A stretch of 10,816 nt of DNA from Pavlovales sp. CCMP2436 (Eukaryota > Haptophyta > Pavlovophyceae > Pavlovales). This document shows positions 1-8,800 of this stretch, one piece after another (positions within the stretch are counted from its first letter, which is position 1; each line of letters starts with the position of its first letter). The notes beneath the pieces are model-generated. The model did no database searches. It was not told where the DNA came from and was given only the letters and a program-made list of their open reading frames with translations. The translations under genes were made by a program, and so were the position numbers. Location of the stretch: positions 124,925 through 135,740 of the forward strand of contig MU631732.1 of NCBI GenBank assembly GCA_026770615.1, read 5' to 3'.

Positions 1-120
1 GGGGGGGGGGGGGGGGTTGCATAAACAATTGGAATCCGAATTGGAATCCCCTTTCCCCCCCCACTCCCGCACGACCCTTCCGAACCCTGATTCCGAGCCA
101 GAAGGGTGGAGGGTATCAAA

Positions 121-375
121 TGCACCGTTGGTCGTAATAATATTAACAATATAAGACTCATAAGTGTGTGTGTGGGGGGGGAGGGGGGGGGTTTATAAAA
201 TATATACACGATTATAAACGCAAGAACTAACGTACTGTTAGTCGTAGGAGCCGGAAACAATCATTTCAGGCGCGTGATAGAAGCGCGGGGGGTGGGAGGG
301 GGGGTTCCGTGGTATCTCAAAATGCGGTACGTACCGTTGGTCGTAAGAGCCGGAAACAATCATTTCAGGTGCGAG
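121..375. repeat. Three-copy direct repeat inside the kinase intron
   Basis: Copies at 230-274 and 329-373 share a 45-bp segment containing CGGAAACAATCATTTCAGG with only a few substitutions. A truncated third copy at about 124-138 keeps ACCGTTGGTCGTAA. The two long copies are 99 bp apart and each is followed by a G-run. Given the pattern elsewhere in this window, these could be decayed copies of the 5' border of the next kinase exon, which lies outside the window. That is an inference; no coding similarity is evident. Confidence 0.75.
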
Positions 376-528
376 GTAGAGCGGAGATCCAATCACTGTT
401 CCACGTCGGCTATTTGAAGGGGGGGGGAGGAGGGGGGGTGGTTAAGGTTATCTTAACCCCGGTCCGTATCTTTTGGAGGCAGAAGGTATCGTTTGATGCT
501 GACCCCTGCTCCTTTTTATTGCATTAGT

Positions 529-553
529 AACAACAACAACAACAACAACAACA
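529..553. repeat. (CAA)n microsatellite
   Basis: About eight uninterrupted CAA/AAC units lie inside the kinase intron. No coding context is visible. Confidence 0.9.
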
Positions 554-643
554 CAATAAAAGGGAAGGAGAAGGGGGGGGGGGGGTTATGGGTATATTGT
601 GTGGGCACACACTTAGGTATGGCTAAACTAGAAGGTTAGTTAC

Positions 644-1812
644 CTGGCATCTGAAGAGAGTTGCGCCGAGACGCCCAAGTCAGCCAACATTGGCGTGAAG
701 TTTTGGCTGACCAGAATGTTCTGCGGCTTCACGTCTCGGTGGATAAAAAGCAACTCGTGCAAGTGGATGAGGGCAAGGAGTGTTCCTCGGCAGACCGCTG
801 CTACGTCGGGCTCGCTTAGGCGACCGGCACGGAGAACGTCAGAGACGCTCGCGAGACAGTACTATGTGTGTGTTGGGAAGGGGGGTCAAACAGTTATTTG
901 TATATTGAGGTTTTCATGTATATGGGTATACTCATGAGGGTTGGGGGCCTAGCGCGCAGCATGTCGGCCGCAGCGCTCAGACCAGCTCGAAGTAATAGAC
1001 AAAAAAAAAGTCAGACGCAACCCACATAGCAAAATACACAGAGGGCCGAAGCCAGACAAGGGTGACAATCAGACGCTGACAATCGGCGCTGCCTGGACGC
1101 AACAGACAACGTTCACACAGGGTGGATATCGGAGCATAACACACAGGGCGAATGTCGTCTCGGGCAGTGTGCGGCAGAAGGGTGTGTGGAAGGAGCACCA
1201 GATCATATCTCGTGCTCTGGCAATGGGCCCTGGCCCCGGCCCCAACCTTGGCCCTGACCCTGGCCATGTGCGCGTGGCCGTGAAATGAATTTGCGAGCTT
1301 CGCCCACACACACACGCAACACACGCACACACGCACGCACATTCGAAGCACACACACACACACCACCGCACGTACTCGTGAGCCACGCGGATACGGCTGG
1401 GGCGCATACCAGGTGCATCACGAGCCAAATGTAAACATACTATATCATGTCCTGGCACCCTGGCATGATGGTGCGGCTCCCGGGCGTCGTGGCCCCTGCC
1501 GACAACCCTAGCCCCTGCCAACTGGCTGCACCATTACGGCTTGGGGCGGCATTGTACCTGCATCACGAGCCATACGGAGGCATCTTGCTCGAAGGCTTCG
1601 AACAGCGATACGACGTTGGTCGACTGGCAGCGCGTGAGCGCCTCGATCTCGACCTGCAGCGACGCGAGCCCAGACGTGTTGGCGTCGTGCGGCCGCGGCA
1701 GCACCTTAACTGCTACCTCCTCGCCGCTCTTCCGCTTGATCGCGCGGTAGACGGAAGCGTAGGAGCCCGTGCCGATCCGCTCGAGCAGTTCGTACGACGA
1801 ACCCCCCCGCAT
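644..1812 (-). CDS. STE20/MST-like serine/threonine protein kinase, N-terminal part (exons 1-2; gene continues left of window)
   Basis: The model is exon 1 at 1812..1558 (85 codons, donor GTACAA), an intron, then exon 2 at 861..644 (acceptor TAG, donor GTAACT, ending in phase 2). Visible kinase parts are the glycine loop GTGSYASVYRA (residues 14-24), VAVK with Lys36, a helix-C Glu near residue 55, and the hinge WLVMQ that joins YCLASVSDVL across the splice. Next come the catalytic loop HRDVKPQN (His126-Asp128) and the metal-binding motif ADLGVSAQL, with DLG in place of the usual DFG. The order LVM-x-YC, SVSDVL, HRDVKPQN and GVSAQL fits the germinal-centre/MST branch of STE20 kinases, which are cytosolic signalling kinases that phosphorylate Ser/Thr. 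The start at 1812 is chosen because an in-frame TGA lies six bases upstream of the ATG. The activation segment, the APE motif and the whole C-lobe are missing because the gene runs off the left edge. Family assignment is firm, the subfamily probable, and the biological role unknown. Confidence 0.85.
969..986 (-). repeat. Short inverted fragment of a dispersed repeat
   Basis: The 18 bases CGCAGCGCTCAGACCAGC are the exact reverse complement of a block inside the two longer dispersed repeat copies (about 9638-9762 and 10684-10810). Weaker similarity extends to the left. It is probably a fragment of the same family in opposite orientation, although an 18-base match alone could be chance. Confidence 0.5.
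1391..1430 (-). pseudogene. Decayed copy of the 3' end of kinase exon 1 with its splice donor
   Basis: On the minus strand this reads TGGCTCGTGATGCACCTG then GTATGCGCCCC. The real exon border at 1575-1533 reads TGGCTCGTGATGCAG then GTACAATGCCGCCCC. Similarity covers about 40 bp on both sides of the junction, with small indels. The copy is about 145 bp downstream in the transcript, and its frame would read WLVMHL before a usable-looking GTATGC donor. Confidence 0.8.
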
Positions 1813-2121
1813 GCCTCACCAAAGCGTCCACCGCACGCCGCTGCGCCGCTGCCGGGATGTAGGGCAAGTCTGGACAACCAGCTGCTGCCAGTCCGACGAT
1901 CCGATCTCGATCGACCCGTGAGTTTTTGTACAAACCCGGAGTCCAGGAAATTGCATCTGAATACGGCTCGAACATTCGGCTCGTTTCGTTTGGCGGCCAG
2001 GGTAGGTCAGAGAGACCCGCTTGACATGCGGAAAGAGGCTCGCCCGGTCCGGAACGACCTACTTCATCGCGCCTCGCAGCCAGACCTCCGTCCGCGCGCG
2101 TCTCGTGGAGAACCTTCATGC

Positions 2122-2237
2122 TAGCTCGGATGACAGGCACAAAATTCTTGCCGAACGTTCTGCCGAGCCCGCGTTGACCTATCCTCGGTGTCCGCGCACT
2201 ATGGCCCGAACGCGTGTGGAGCCTGTCATCCGAGCTA
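2122..2237. repeat. Perfect 17-bp inverted repeat, possible miniature TIR element
   Basis: TAGCTCGGATGACAGGC at 2122-2138 is exactly reverse-complemented at 2221-2237, with an 82-bp spacer. If the first and last TA are read as target duplications, the remaining 112-bp unit has 15-bp terminal inverted repeats flanked by TA, the target of Tc1/mariner-like elements. No coding capacity is present. A simple transcribed hairpin is the alternative. Confidence 0.7.
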
Positions 2238-2827
2238 ATACAGTACTCCAAACCAAACGCACTAGTCTAATGGTAAAAAGTCCCGGGTTCAAATCCAATT
2301 CTTGGTCCTTTACGCCTTTGGCCCCGTTAGGTGGGCACCCTTTGGTTAACTCGGTTTGGCCCCGCACCTTCTTTTCCGGCGTTCGTATAGCGCCGGGGAG
2401 GCGGTTGAGACTTCGGACTGAAAAATAGTTGTCCCTAGGCGAGCTGTCATAGGACACTTCATTCTAAATTTAAAACTAATTCTCAGCCGGAAACTAACGT
2501 GTGTGCGGGTGCAAGGGAAAAAATATATTTTAGATGGCAAAAAAAAAGCGCAATAATTCAAAAAAAGATTTCACTTTATAACTATCTTTTCAGTGATACC
2601 GAACATTTTTTTGGAAAATTTGGCAAATCCGCCCTTACGCCCTGCCCACACCCCGCCAAGCGCAAACGGGTTTGTTTCACTTTTCACACCCCATCATCGG
2701 TTTATTGTAGAACTAACGCCATGAGGGCTGAACGCCCACTCCCACTGCAGATATCATGAAAGCCACCTCCCTTGACGCCTATGGGGGTTTGTTTATTGGG
2801 CGTTTGCGGATGCGTTGAAGGGTCATG

Positions 2828-2851
2828 CTAACTAACTAACTAACGCCACAG
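2828..2851 (+). promoter_or_regulatory. CTAA repeat and CACAG acceptor-like site just before the synthase start
   Basis: Four consecutive CTAAC-type units, each resembling a branchpoint, are followed by GCCACAG ending at 2851, 22 bases before the ATG. In-frame stops lie in the CTAA repeat. This could be the 3' end of an intron in the 5' leader. No donor was identified. Confidence 0.4.
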
Positions 2852-2872
2852 GCGCTCTTTACTGTGTCGAGA

Positions 2873-5800
2873 ATGTTCTTTGACGCGAAATTGATGGGGT
2901 ACAGCGATCTCGGACGCGCTCGCGGTCGCGGTGCGCGGAGGCGCGGCCTCGCGATCGCAGGGGCGCTGCCCGCACTCGCGGCGCTTGCTGCCGCGCTCGC
3001 CGTTCCAGCCAGCGCCATGGCGCTTGCACCGTCCGCCTACGTGCAGCCGGGTTCGGAGGGGTCGCGGCTAGCAGCTTCCTCGGCGAGGCGGACGCGCGCC
3101 GCGCCGCGCGCCGCCGCGGCCACAGGCGCGGTGCCCGACCCTTACGAGCTGGTGGCTGATGACATTGCGCAGATGAAGCAATCGCTGCGCGAAGTGGCTA
3201 AGTTGAACGCGGGATCAAACCCGACGGGTGTGGCCGCCTCGCAGCCCGTGTTGACAATGGCGGTCCAGGAGGTGCTTGCGTGCGTCCCTAGCCTGAACAC
3301 CCTTGTCCCGACCAGTTGGTCTAGACCACCCGCCTGCTAACAAGGCACGACACATCCTGGCCGTGCTAACCCAGCTCTCAACCCCCACCCCACGTCTGTC
3401 ACTGCCCTGCCCTGCCCTAGCCTAGCCCTGCTAACCCGGCTCCCGACCGAACGCCTATCCACCAGTCACGTCCGTATGGCTCAAGCCTAGCCCTGATAAC
3501 TCTACTTCCGACCAAATCATCCATTTTCAGGCGCTGCCATTGCCCTAGCTGAGCCCTGCCAGCACTGATCCCGACTATTGTACATCTAATTACGAACAGT
3601 TCCTTAAGCGACCTGGCAAGAGCTTTCGCCCGATGATAGTCCTCCTCCTCGGCCGGGTTGCCGAGACCACCGCCGTCCGCGCTAAACTCCCGACCACACG
3701 GTTGACAGGCGACGCGTTAAAGGCGAAGCACATGCGGCTTGCAGAGCTCACTGAGATGATGAATGTGGCTTCGATCATTCACGATGACGTCATGGACGAC
3801 GTAGTGCCGGTGCGCCCACAGCCCCCATCCCACAGCACCCATAACCCCCACCCCACATCCCGAATTCTTCTGTGAGCTGTTTTAGGACGTGTATGCATTT
3901 GAAATTTATATACTATTATATAAACGTAAAAACATATTGTTGCGTTATGTTATGCTGCCCCTTCAACACACCCGCCAGCGCCCTAGGCGTTGGGGTAGTT
4001 GGCGCCATTGAGAGGAGTCGCACAGCCCCCCTGGGCAGTTCTCAGCTCGGCAAAGATGGGTCGACTGTGTGTGTGTGCTCGATGGGTAGCCACACGAAGA
4101 CGCAGCCCACGAGGCGCGGGCTCTCTCTTGTTTAATTCTAAATGGGGTTTCGTTCTAAATAAATGCGGCTCAGCTACAGGTCTGAATCTGAGAGCTTCGT
4201 GCAAACACGTAGCAGAGGAGGCGTTGGGCCGGGGGGTCTAAGTTCTGTTCTTGGGCGTATTGCCCCTAAATGTAAACACCGGGTCAACACACGTTAAAAG
4301 AAGTTTGTCGACAACAAATAGGAACTAACTTGTTGTGTAAGACTACTAATTCTTGACCGGATTAACTGATCCGGACTCAGCGGCCAAAGCCTCGCGAAAG
4401 CCAAGGGCAGCGCTATCGCTCGGACACCAAATTAGTGTATTATATCAGCGTGATGCCGGTGTGTTGTCATTATGAAGTTTTAATTTATTCCGCGCGAGTC
4501 CTCTCATCGTTGTCGGTTCATAACGACGTCACTTTCGCAGGTGAATCCGCAGTTCCAGCAGGGCTTCAGCTGCGCCTGTGCTGCTTGACCAACAAAGGAA
4601 TAATAATATCGTTGAGTTGCCGAACACAAAAATATAAATTATAACCATTACAATTATGGCAGAATGCTTGGGCGGTGTTTTCAGTCAATCTTACCTTAAT
4701 ACTATTATTACTATTGTTATTACTGGCGTATCTATTATTACTATGACAGGATGCTGGGGCTGCGGTTTCAGTTTCGGGGGTTGGAGGGAATATTGTGCAC
4801 AAAATGTATTCGCCGAACGTCGGAAACAAGGTGAGCAAACTTCATGTCCCCCTCCCCTCCCCTCCCCTCCCCCCACTTCCCACACCACCACCACACACAC
4901 TCACACAGACGCACACCACTAGATGTATTTGTCAAATGTCGGCAACAAGATCCGTATCGATCAACCATGTCCATATTTGCCCGTACGTTGTTACATATAT
5001 GTGTACGTATGTGTCCGTATCGATCAACCGTAACACTGTGAATAAATCCTTCAAACAAAACAAAAAAGCTCATCGAACCTAGTAATTAACCCCCCCCACA
5101 CACACACGCCCATTTATAGCTTTAAATCCTTGCGGGTGAGTTCCTCCTCCTCTAACTACGCGATCCCCAAGATCACCATGATCCCCCCATGATCTTTAAC
5201 TGCGATCCTTTAACTGCTTTCAAGCGCAAAAAAAAAGCTACCGCAAAACCAAGGCCCAATCGCTCGGACACCAATTAAATCTGCGCACTCTCCTCCACGC
5301 TCCTCCATGCTCATCCACGCTCCTCCATTCTCCTCCACGCTCCTCCATTCCCCCACCACCCCCCCCCTGGATCCTTTTACTGCTTTCAAGCGCCCAAAAA
5401 AGCTACCGCAAAATCAAGGCCCAATCGCTCGGACACCAATTAAATCTGCGCAAGCTCCTCCATACTCCTCCATGCGCCAACACGACCCCGCACCCCCCCC
5501 TCCCTCGTCCCTTCTGCGATACACCATGATCCACCATGATCCACACAGAATCTAGTAACCAGTGTTAGTACTGTATAAAATAGATGTATATACTACACGA
5601 ACCCACACACACAAACACACACCTTCATTTACCCCCCCCCCTTTGTTTAAAAGGTGTCAATCCTTGCTGGCGATTTCCTACTCGCGCGAGCTGCCGTGGA
5701 ACTTGCCCAACTCGAGGACCCTGCGGTCGTCGAGGTTTTTCTCTTTTTTTTTTGCATGTTTTATATGTGCGACCCTAGTCTTGAGTTGATTCTTAATGTA

Positions 5801-8800
5801 ACTATCAATTTATATCGATACTCTTGAGTTAATTCTATTAATTATTAATTTCACATAATATCATGTAACGTTTATACAAATTGCTCGCACATTGAGAACC
5901 GTGGTGGAAGTTACGAACACACACGAATTCGCAATTCATTCAAGGCTGGACTCCAGGAATCTCAATCCAAGATACGATGAGGTTATTAAGGGCGTCAACT
6001 GCCTTTGTTTGGCAGTTGCCCCGGATTCGGCCCAGTCCGGATTCGAATTAGTCTGCTGTCACGAGTTGTTACACATTCCTACTAACACACACACCTCGCC
6101 CAGCCCCCCGTCCTCACACACACACACACACATCCCCAATATTGGGTTTTCATCGTACTAATATCAACACTCTAAAATGACAATATTGGTAAATGACGGA
6201 TATATCGCAGCTTTCAAACTAAAAGCTTGTGTTCGTTTCAATGGTCATGTAAGCTATTCTCCACTTCGGCGTAGCGCGTCGGAGCCTGCGTTGGAGCACT
6301 TAGATCAGCTTGATGATTTGAGACCGCCAGCCAGAACCCCCCTTCATTATATGGCTGTTCCCGTGTCCTAGAGGTAAGCTCGCTATTCTAAACCTAATCC
6401 TAACACCCAACCCTAATCCAAAAGCATTCCCGTGTCCTGGAGGTATTCTTCAGTTCGGATGTTGAGGCATATTTGATATTTATCGGGCAATTAGATGCGG
6501 AGAGGTATTTCTCTAAAAGCTTTAAATCCAAGAACCCTCTGGCAATAATCCGGGGCAATTTGGCAAATATTTTCTATTATTCAAATTGCTCGCACTCTGG
6601 GAGGACCTTTTTTTAATAGTTCTTTTAGGACCGTGCAAGCCTGAAAGTAATTGCTCATATTTATGCAATATCAACTCTCCCCCACGCAAAGTCTCCTCCA
6701 CACACACACACAAACACGCGCGCACACACACGCACACACACAACCCCCACTCCGCTCCCTACCCGGCAGGTCATGGCGTGTGTGCTTGAGTCTATCTGTT
6801 TAATCTAATTGTTATGCTGAACACCCCCCCCCATATCACATTATTATTATTCTCGATAATAGATAATGGCCGGTGCGTCTGAGTCAATTGAGCGCGGTGG
6901 GACTTTTTGTTCTTCATTATTTTGCGAATTCTACATGCTTATTGGTATGCTAACCATGACCCCTCCCCCCCCCCACCCTCCACCCTTCCTCAAAATAACA
7001 ATAGATCATGGCGGGTGCGCTTGAGTCGATCGTACGCGGCGGAGTTCTCCGCGCTGAATCATTAAATGACGACATGCTAAATGTACGTTATTCTTTTTGA
7101 CAATTTGTGCTTTTTCTTTCTTTCTTTTTTGAGGTTGCACACCTCCCACCCATGCCTTTTAAGATACGATCGATTGTTGGGTTTGGTCTAACGTCGTGTG
7201 ATCCTGTGTACACCACCCTTCCGCCAACGCGAGCGCAAAGCCATTTGAATGCGTGAATATCCAGAAGTACGTGTGTCCCCTGACAGGTCTCCCCCGGACC
7301 CAAGTGTTAAAGAACACTCAGATCAAGGGACCTTTGCAGAGCACACGAATACCGTTCCTGTGCAAGTAGAAGCGTAAAAGTGTACTGCCCACTGCCTGTC
7401 GTCTTTCAAGCGGGCCCAGTCTGAGCAGTTGGGGACCACAATGCCGGGTGGGGTTCGCAGGATAGTGACCAAACTTTGAAGATTCCTGTCACGCATCTGA
7501 ATCGCTTCATCTGAGTATCTATCTGCTATGCCCTTTAACGTTCGCGGGTAGATGCGTATTGTGTGCGCACAAAAGCGCGTTGAGCACAGCTTTTGGCAAA
7601 CGTCTGCCTTACTATCGAACTATTTTTATCTCTACTTTGCTCTAGGAAGTTCCATCCTACTCTATGCGAACCCCTGCTCAACACTCCCCCCTCCCCCCAC
7701 CCCACCTACCCTACCCACCCCCTCCTCTCTAACAGGTAGATGCATATTGCGCGCGCACAAAGGCACGGTCAGCGCAGCTACTAGCAAACGCATGCCGCTG
7801 TGCTGCTCTGCTCGCCGGCTTCGATTTCGACTCGGCTGAGGCGAACGCGGCGGGTGCGAACCTTTCTTTTTCTTAACCTGCTGTATGAGTATATCATAAT
7901 TCTGATGATAACATCACCGGTAAACACACACACGCACACACAGCGCGCACGCACGCACGCACAGAACAGACACGCAGGCACCTGATTATAGCAACAATCC
8001 GAACACCCCCCCCCCCCCCCCCCACCCCCGCGCAGAGGCGTACGGGTGCCACCTAGGCATGGCCCACGCCATCGCCGCCGATCTTCGCGATTTCAACGCC
8101 TCCGTGTTGAACGCGGAGCCTGCCAGCGCGCAGTTGATTGGGGCGCCTAGTGCCGTCTCGCTGTTCGCCGCTGAGGTGTGACTTCTTGTTGATCGTGTTC
8201 GTTGGATTTGTTTGTGTTGTGTGTGTGGGAAGGGGGGGGAGGAGTCCTGGCAGTGTGCAATTGGTCAGGGCGCCTAGCGCCGTTTTGATGTTTGCCGCTG
8301 AGGTGTGTCTAAGTATTCATACTAAATCATAGTCATGCTTTTCGCCCTAAATCATAATCATGCTTTTCGCCCCCTTTTTTTTATGATGACCACCCCCCCC
8401 CCCTGCTGCTGCTGCTGCTGCTGCAGAGGCGACCCTCTGTGCTCGATGTCGTGAAGCGGCAGTCGTCTTCTCCAGCAGACATCGCGCGGGTTCGTTTTGA
8501 AAACTTTTTTCGTGTTTTATTTTACTTGTGTTGAGAATCAGTCAGGCCCCCATACGCCCCCCATGCGCTGAGCAGATTATCCTGCCCCTTGAGCATTTTT
8601 TGAATATAGGATACCATTAATTTTACTCATTAGTGCTGATAGTATCCTCGTTCACGATGAACAGTGTGTTTTTGCTACACCACTGGGAGTCTGGGAGATT
8701 ACGGGGCCGAACGTTTTCATAGGTATTTACACTCTCTGAGCGGCAGGCTTCTTCGCCGCAATATTAATAACATTGCAGTATTTAATAATGGGTGAGACGC

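Larger units (their letters stand above)
1..643 (-). other. Kinase intron (partial) rich in G-runs and short repeats
   Basis: This stretch lies downstream of kinase exon 2 in the transcript. It shows no recognisable kinase exon; in particular I find no GTPxWMAPE-like segment on the minus strand. It contains long G runs on the plus strand, so C runs in the transcript, near 1-16, 174-191, 293-304, 419-438 and 575-586. It also holds a (CAA)8 microsatellite around 529-553 and three related copies of a short repeat that is annotated separately. The open frame at 309-527 is made largely of this repeat plus G-runs and is not supported as a gene. Confidence 0.6.
862..1557 (-). other. Kinase intron 1
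   Basis: The intron runs from donor GT at 1557-1556 to acceptor AG at 863-862 on the minus strand. It holds a CA-rich microsatellite at about 1306-1362, a GGGCCC/GGCC-type simple tract near 1220-1266, a decayed copy of the exon 1 donor region at 1391-1430, and an 18-bp match to a dispersed repeat at 969-986. The open frames seen here come from the simple repeats. Confidence 0.7.
1813..2872. other. Divergent intergenic region between kinase and synthase
   Basis: The two genes point away from each other, so both promoters should lie here. The left half (to about 2230) is GC-rich and keeps a long minus-strand open frame (about 1815-2251) that overlaps kinase exon 1 in another frame. I recognise no domain in it; it could be 5' leader sequence or chance. 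The right half (about 2430-2860) is AT-richer with A-runs. I see no convincing TATA box. The notable structures are an inverted repeat and a pyrimidine/CTAA acceptor-like motif, listed separately. Confidence 0.6.
3801..4749 (+). other. Synthase intron 2
   Basis: The donor is GTAGTG and the acceptor GACAG. I recognise nothing coding between 3801 and 4370. Further on are a diverged copy of a repeat that recurs in intron 3 (4380-4434) and a copy of the exon 3 5' border (4663-4690). The part just before the acceptor is rich in ATTATTACT. Confidence 0.7.
4831..5653 (+). other. Synthase intron 3
   Basis: It contains a CCCCT-rich minisatellite (about 4848-4875), CA tracts, a copy of the exon 3 3' end, a copy of the exon 4 5' end, a 166-bp-period tandem duplication and a CTCCTCCAYG minisatellite. 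A ten-base C run lies just before the acceptor AAAAG. The donor is GTGAGC. Confidence 0.7.
5735..7004 (+). other. Synthase intron 4 (1,270 bp)
   Basis: The donor is GTTTTT, which is weak, and the acceptor is AATAG. Two fragments resemble the exon 4 3' end and two resemble the exon 5 5' end (separate entries). CA microsatellites lie at about 6083-6131 and 6701-6742. A duplicated TTCCCGTGTCCT(A/G)GAGGTA word occurs at about 6358 and 6425. The stretch at 6250-6370 is open and GC-richer, but I recognise no domain in it. Confidence 0.65.

Noticed and set aside
977..1521. Several Cys/Val/Arg-rich open frames on the minus strand
   Set aside because: They are translations of CA/GT microsatellite and CCTGGC-type simple sequence inside the kinase intron.
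1706..2251. Long minus-strand open frame of about 180 codons
   Set aside because: It overlaps kinase exon 1 in another frame, lies in GC-rich sequence where long open frames are expected, and shows no recognisable domain.
2263..2296. tRNA or SINE-like promoter: TAGTCTAATGG (A-box-like) and GGTTCAAATCC (B-box-like)
   Set aside because: The boxes are only about 12 bases apart, leaving no room for an anticodon arm. The T-stem pairs poorly and no acceptor stem can be formed. At most a tRNA-derived relic.
4517..4541. Possible copy of the exon 2 3' end (TTCATAACGACGTCAC compared with TTCACGATGACGTCAT) followed by AGGTGAAT
   Set aside because: Only about 16 bases agree loosely and the junction itself does not align. 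Too weak to list as a copy.
6250..6378. Open, GC-richer stretch ending in GAGGTAAGC, possible extra exon in intron 4
   Set aside because: Exons 4 and 5 join in phase and match the family without a gap, and the frame has a TAG directly before the donor.
6391..6422. CCTAA-rich stretch resembling telomere repeat
   Set aside because: Only irregular, short CCTAA/CCCTAA-like words; no continuous array.
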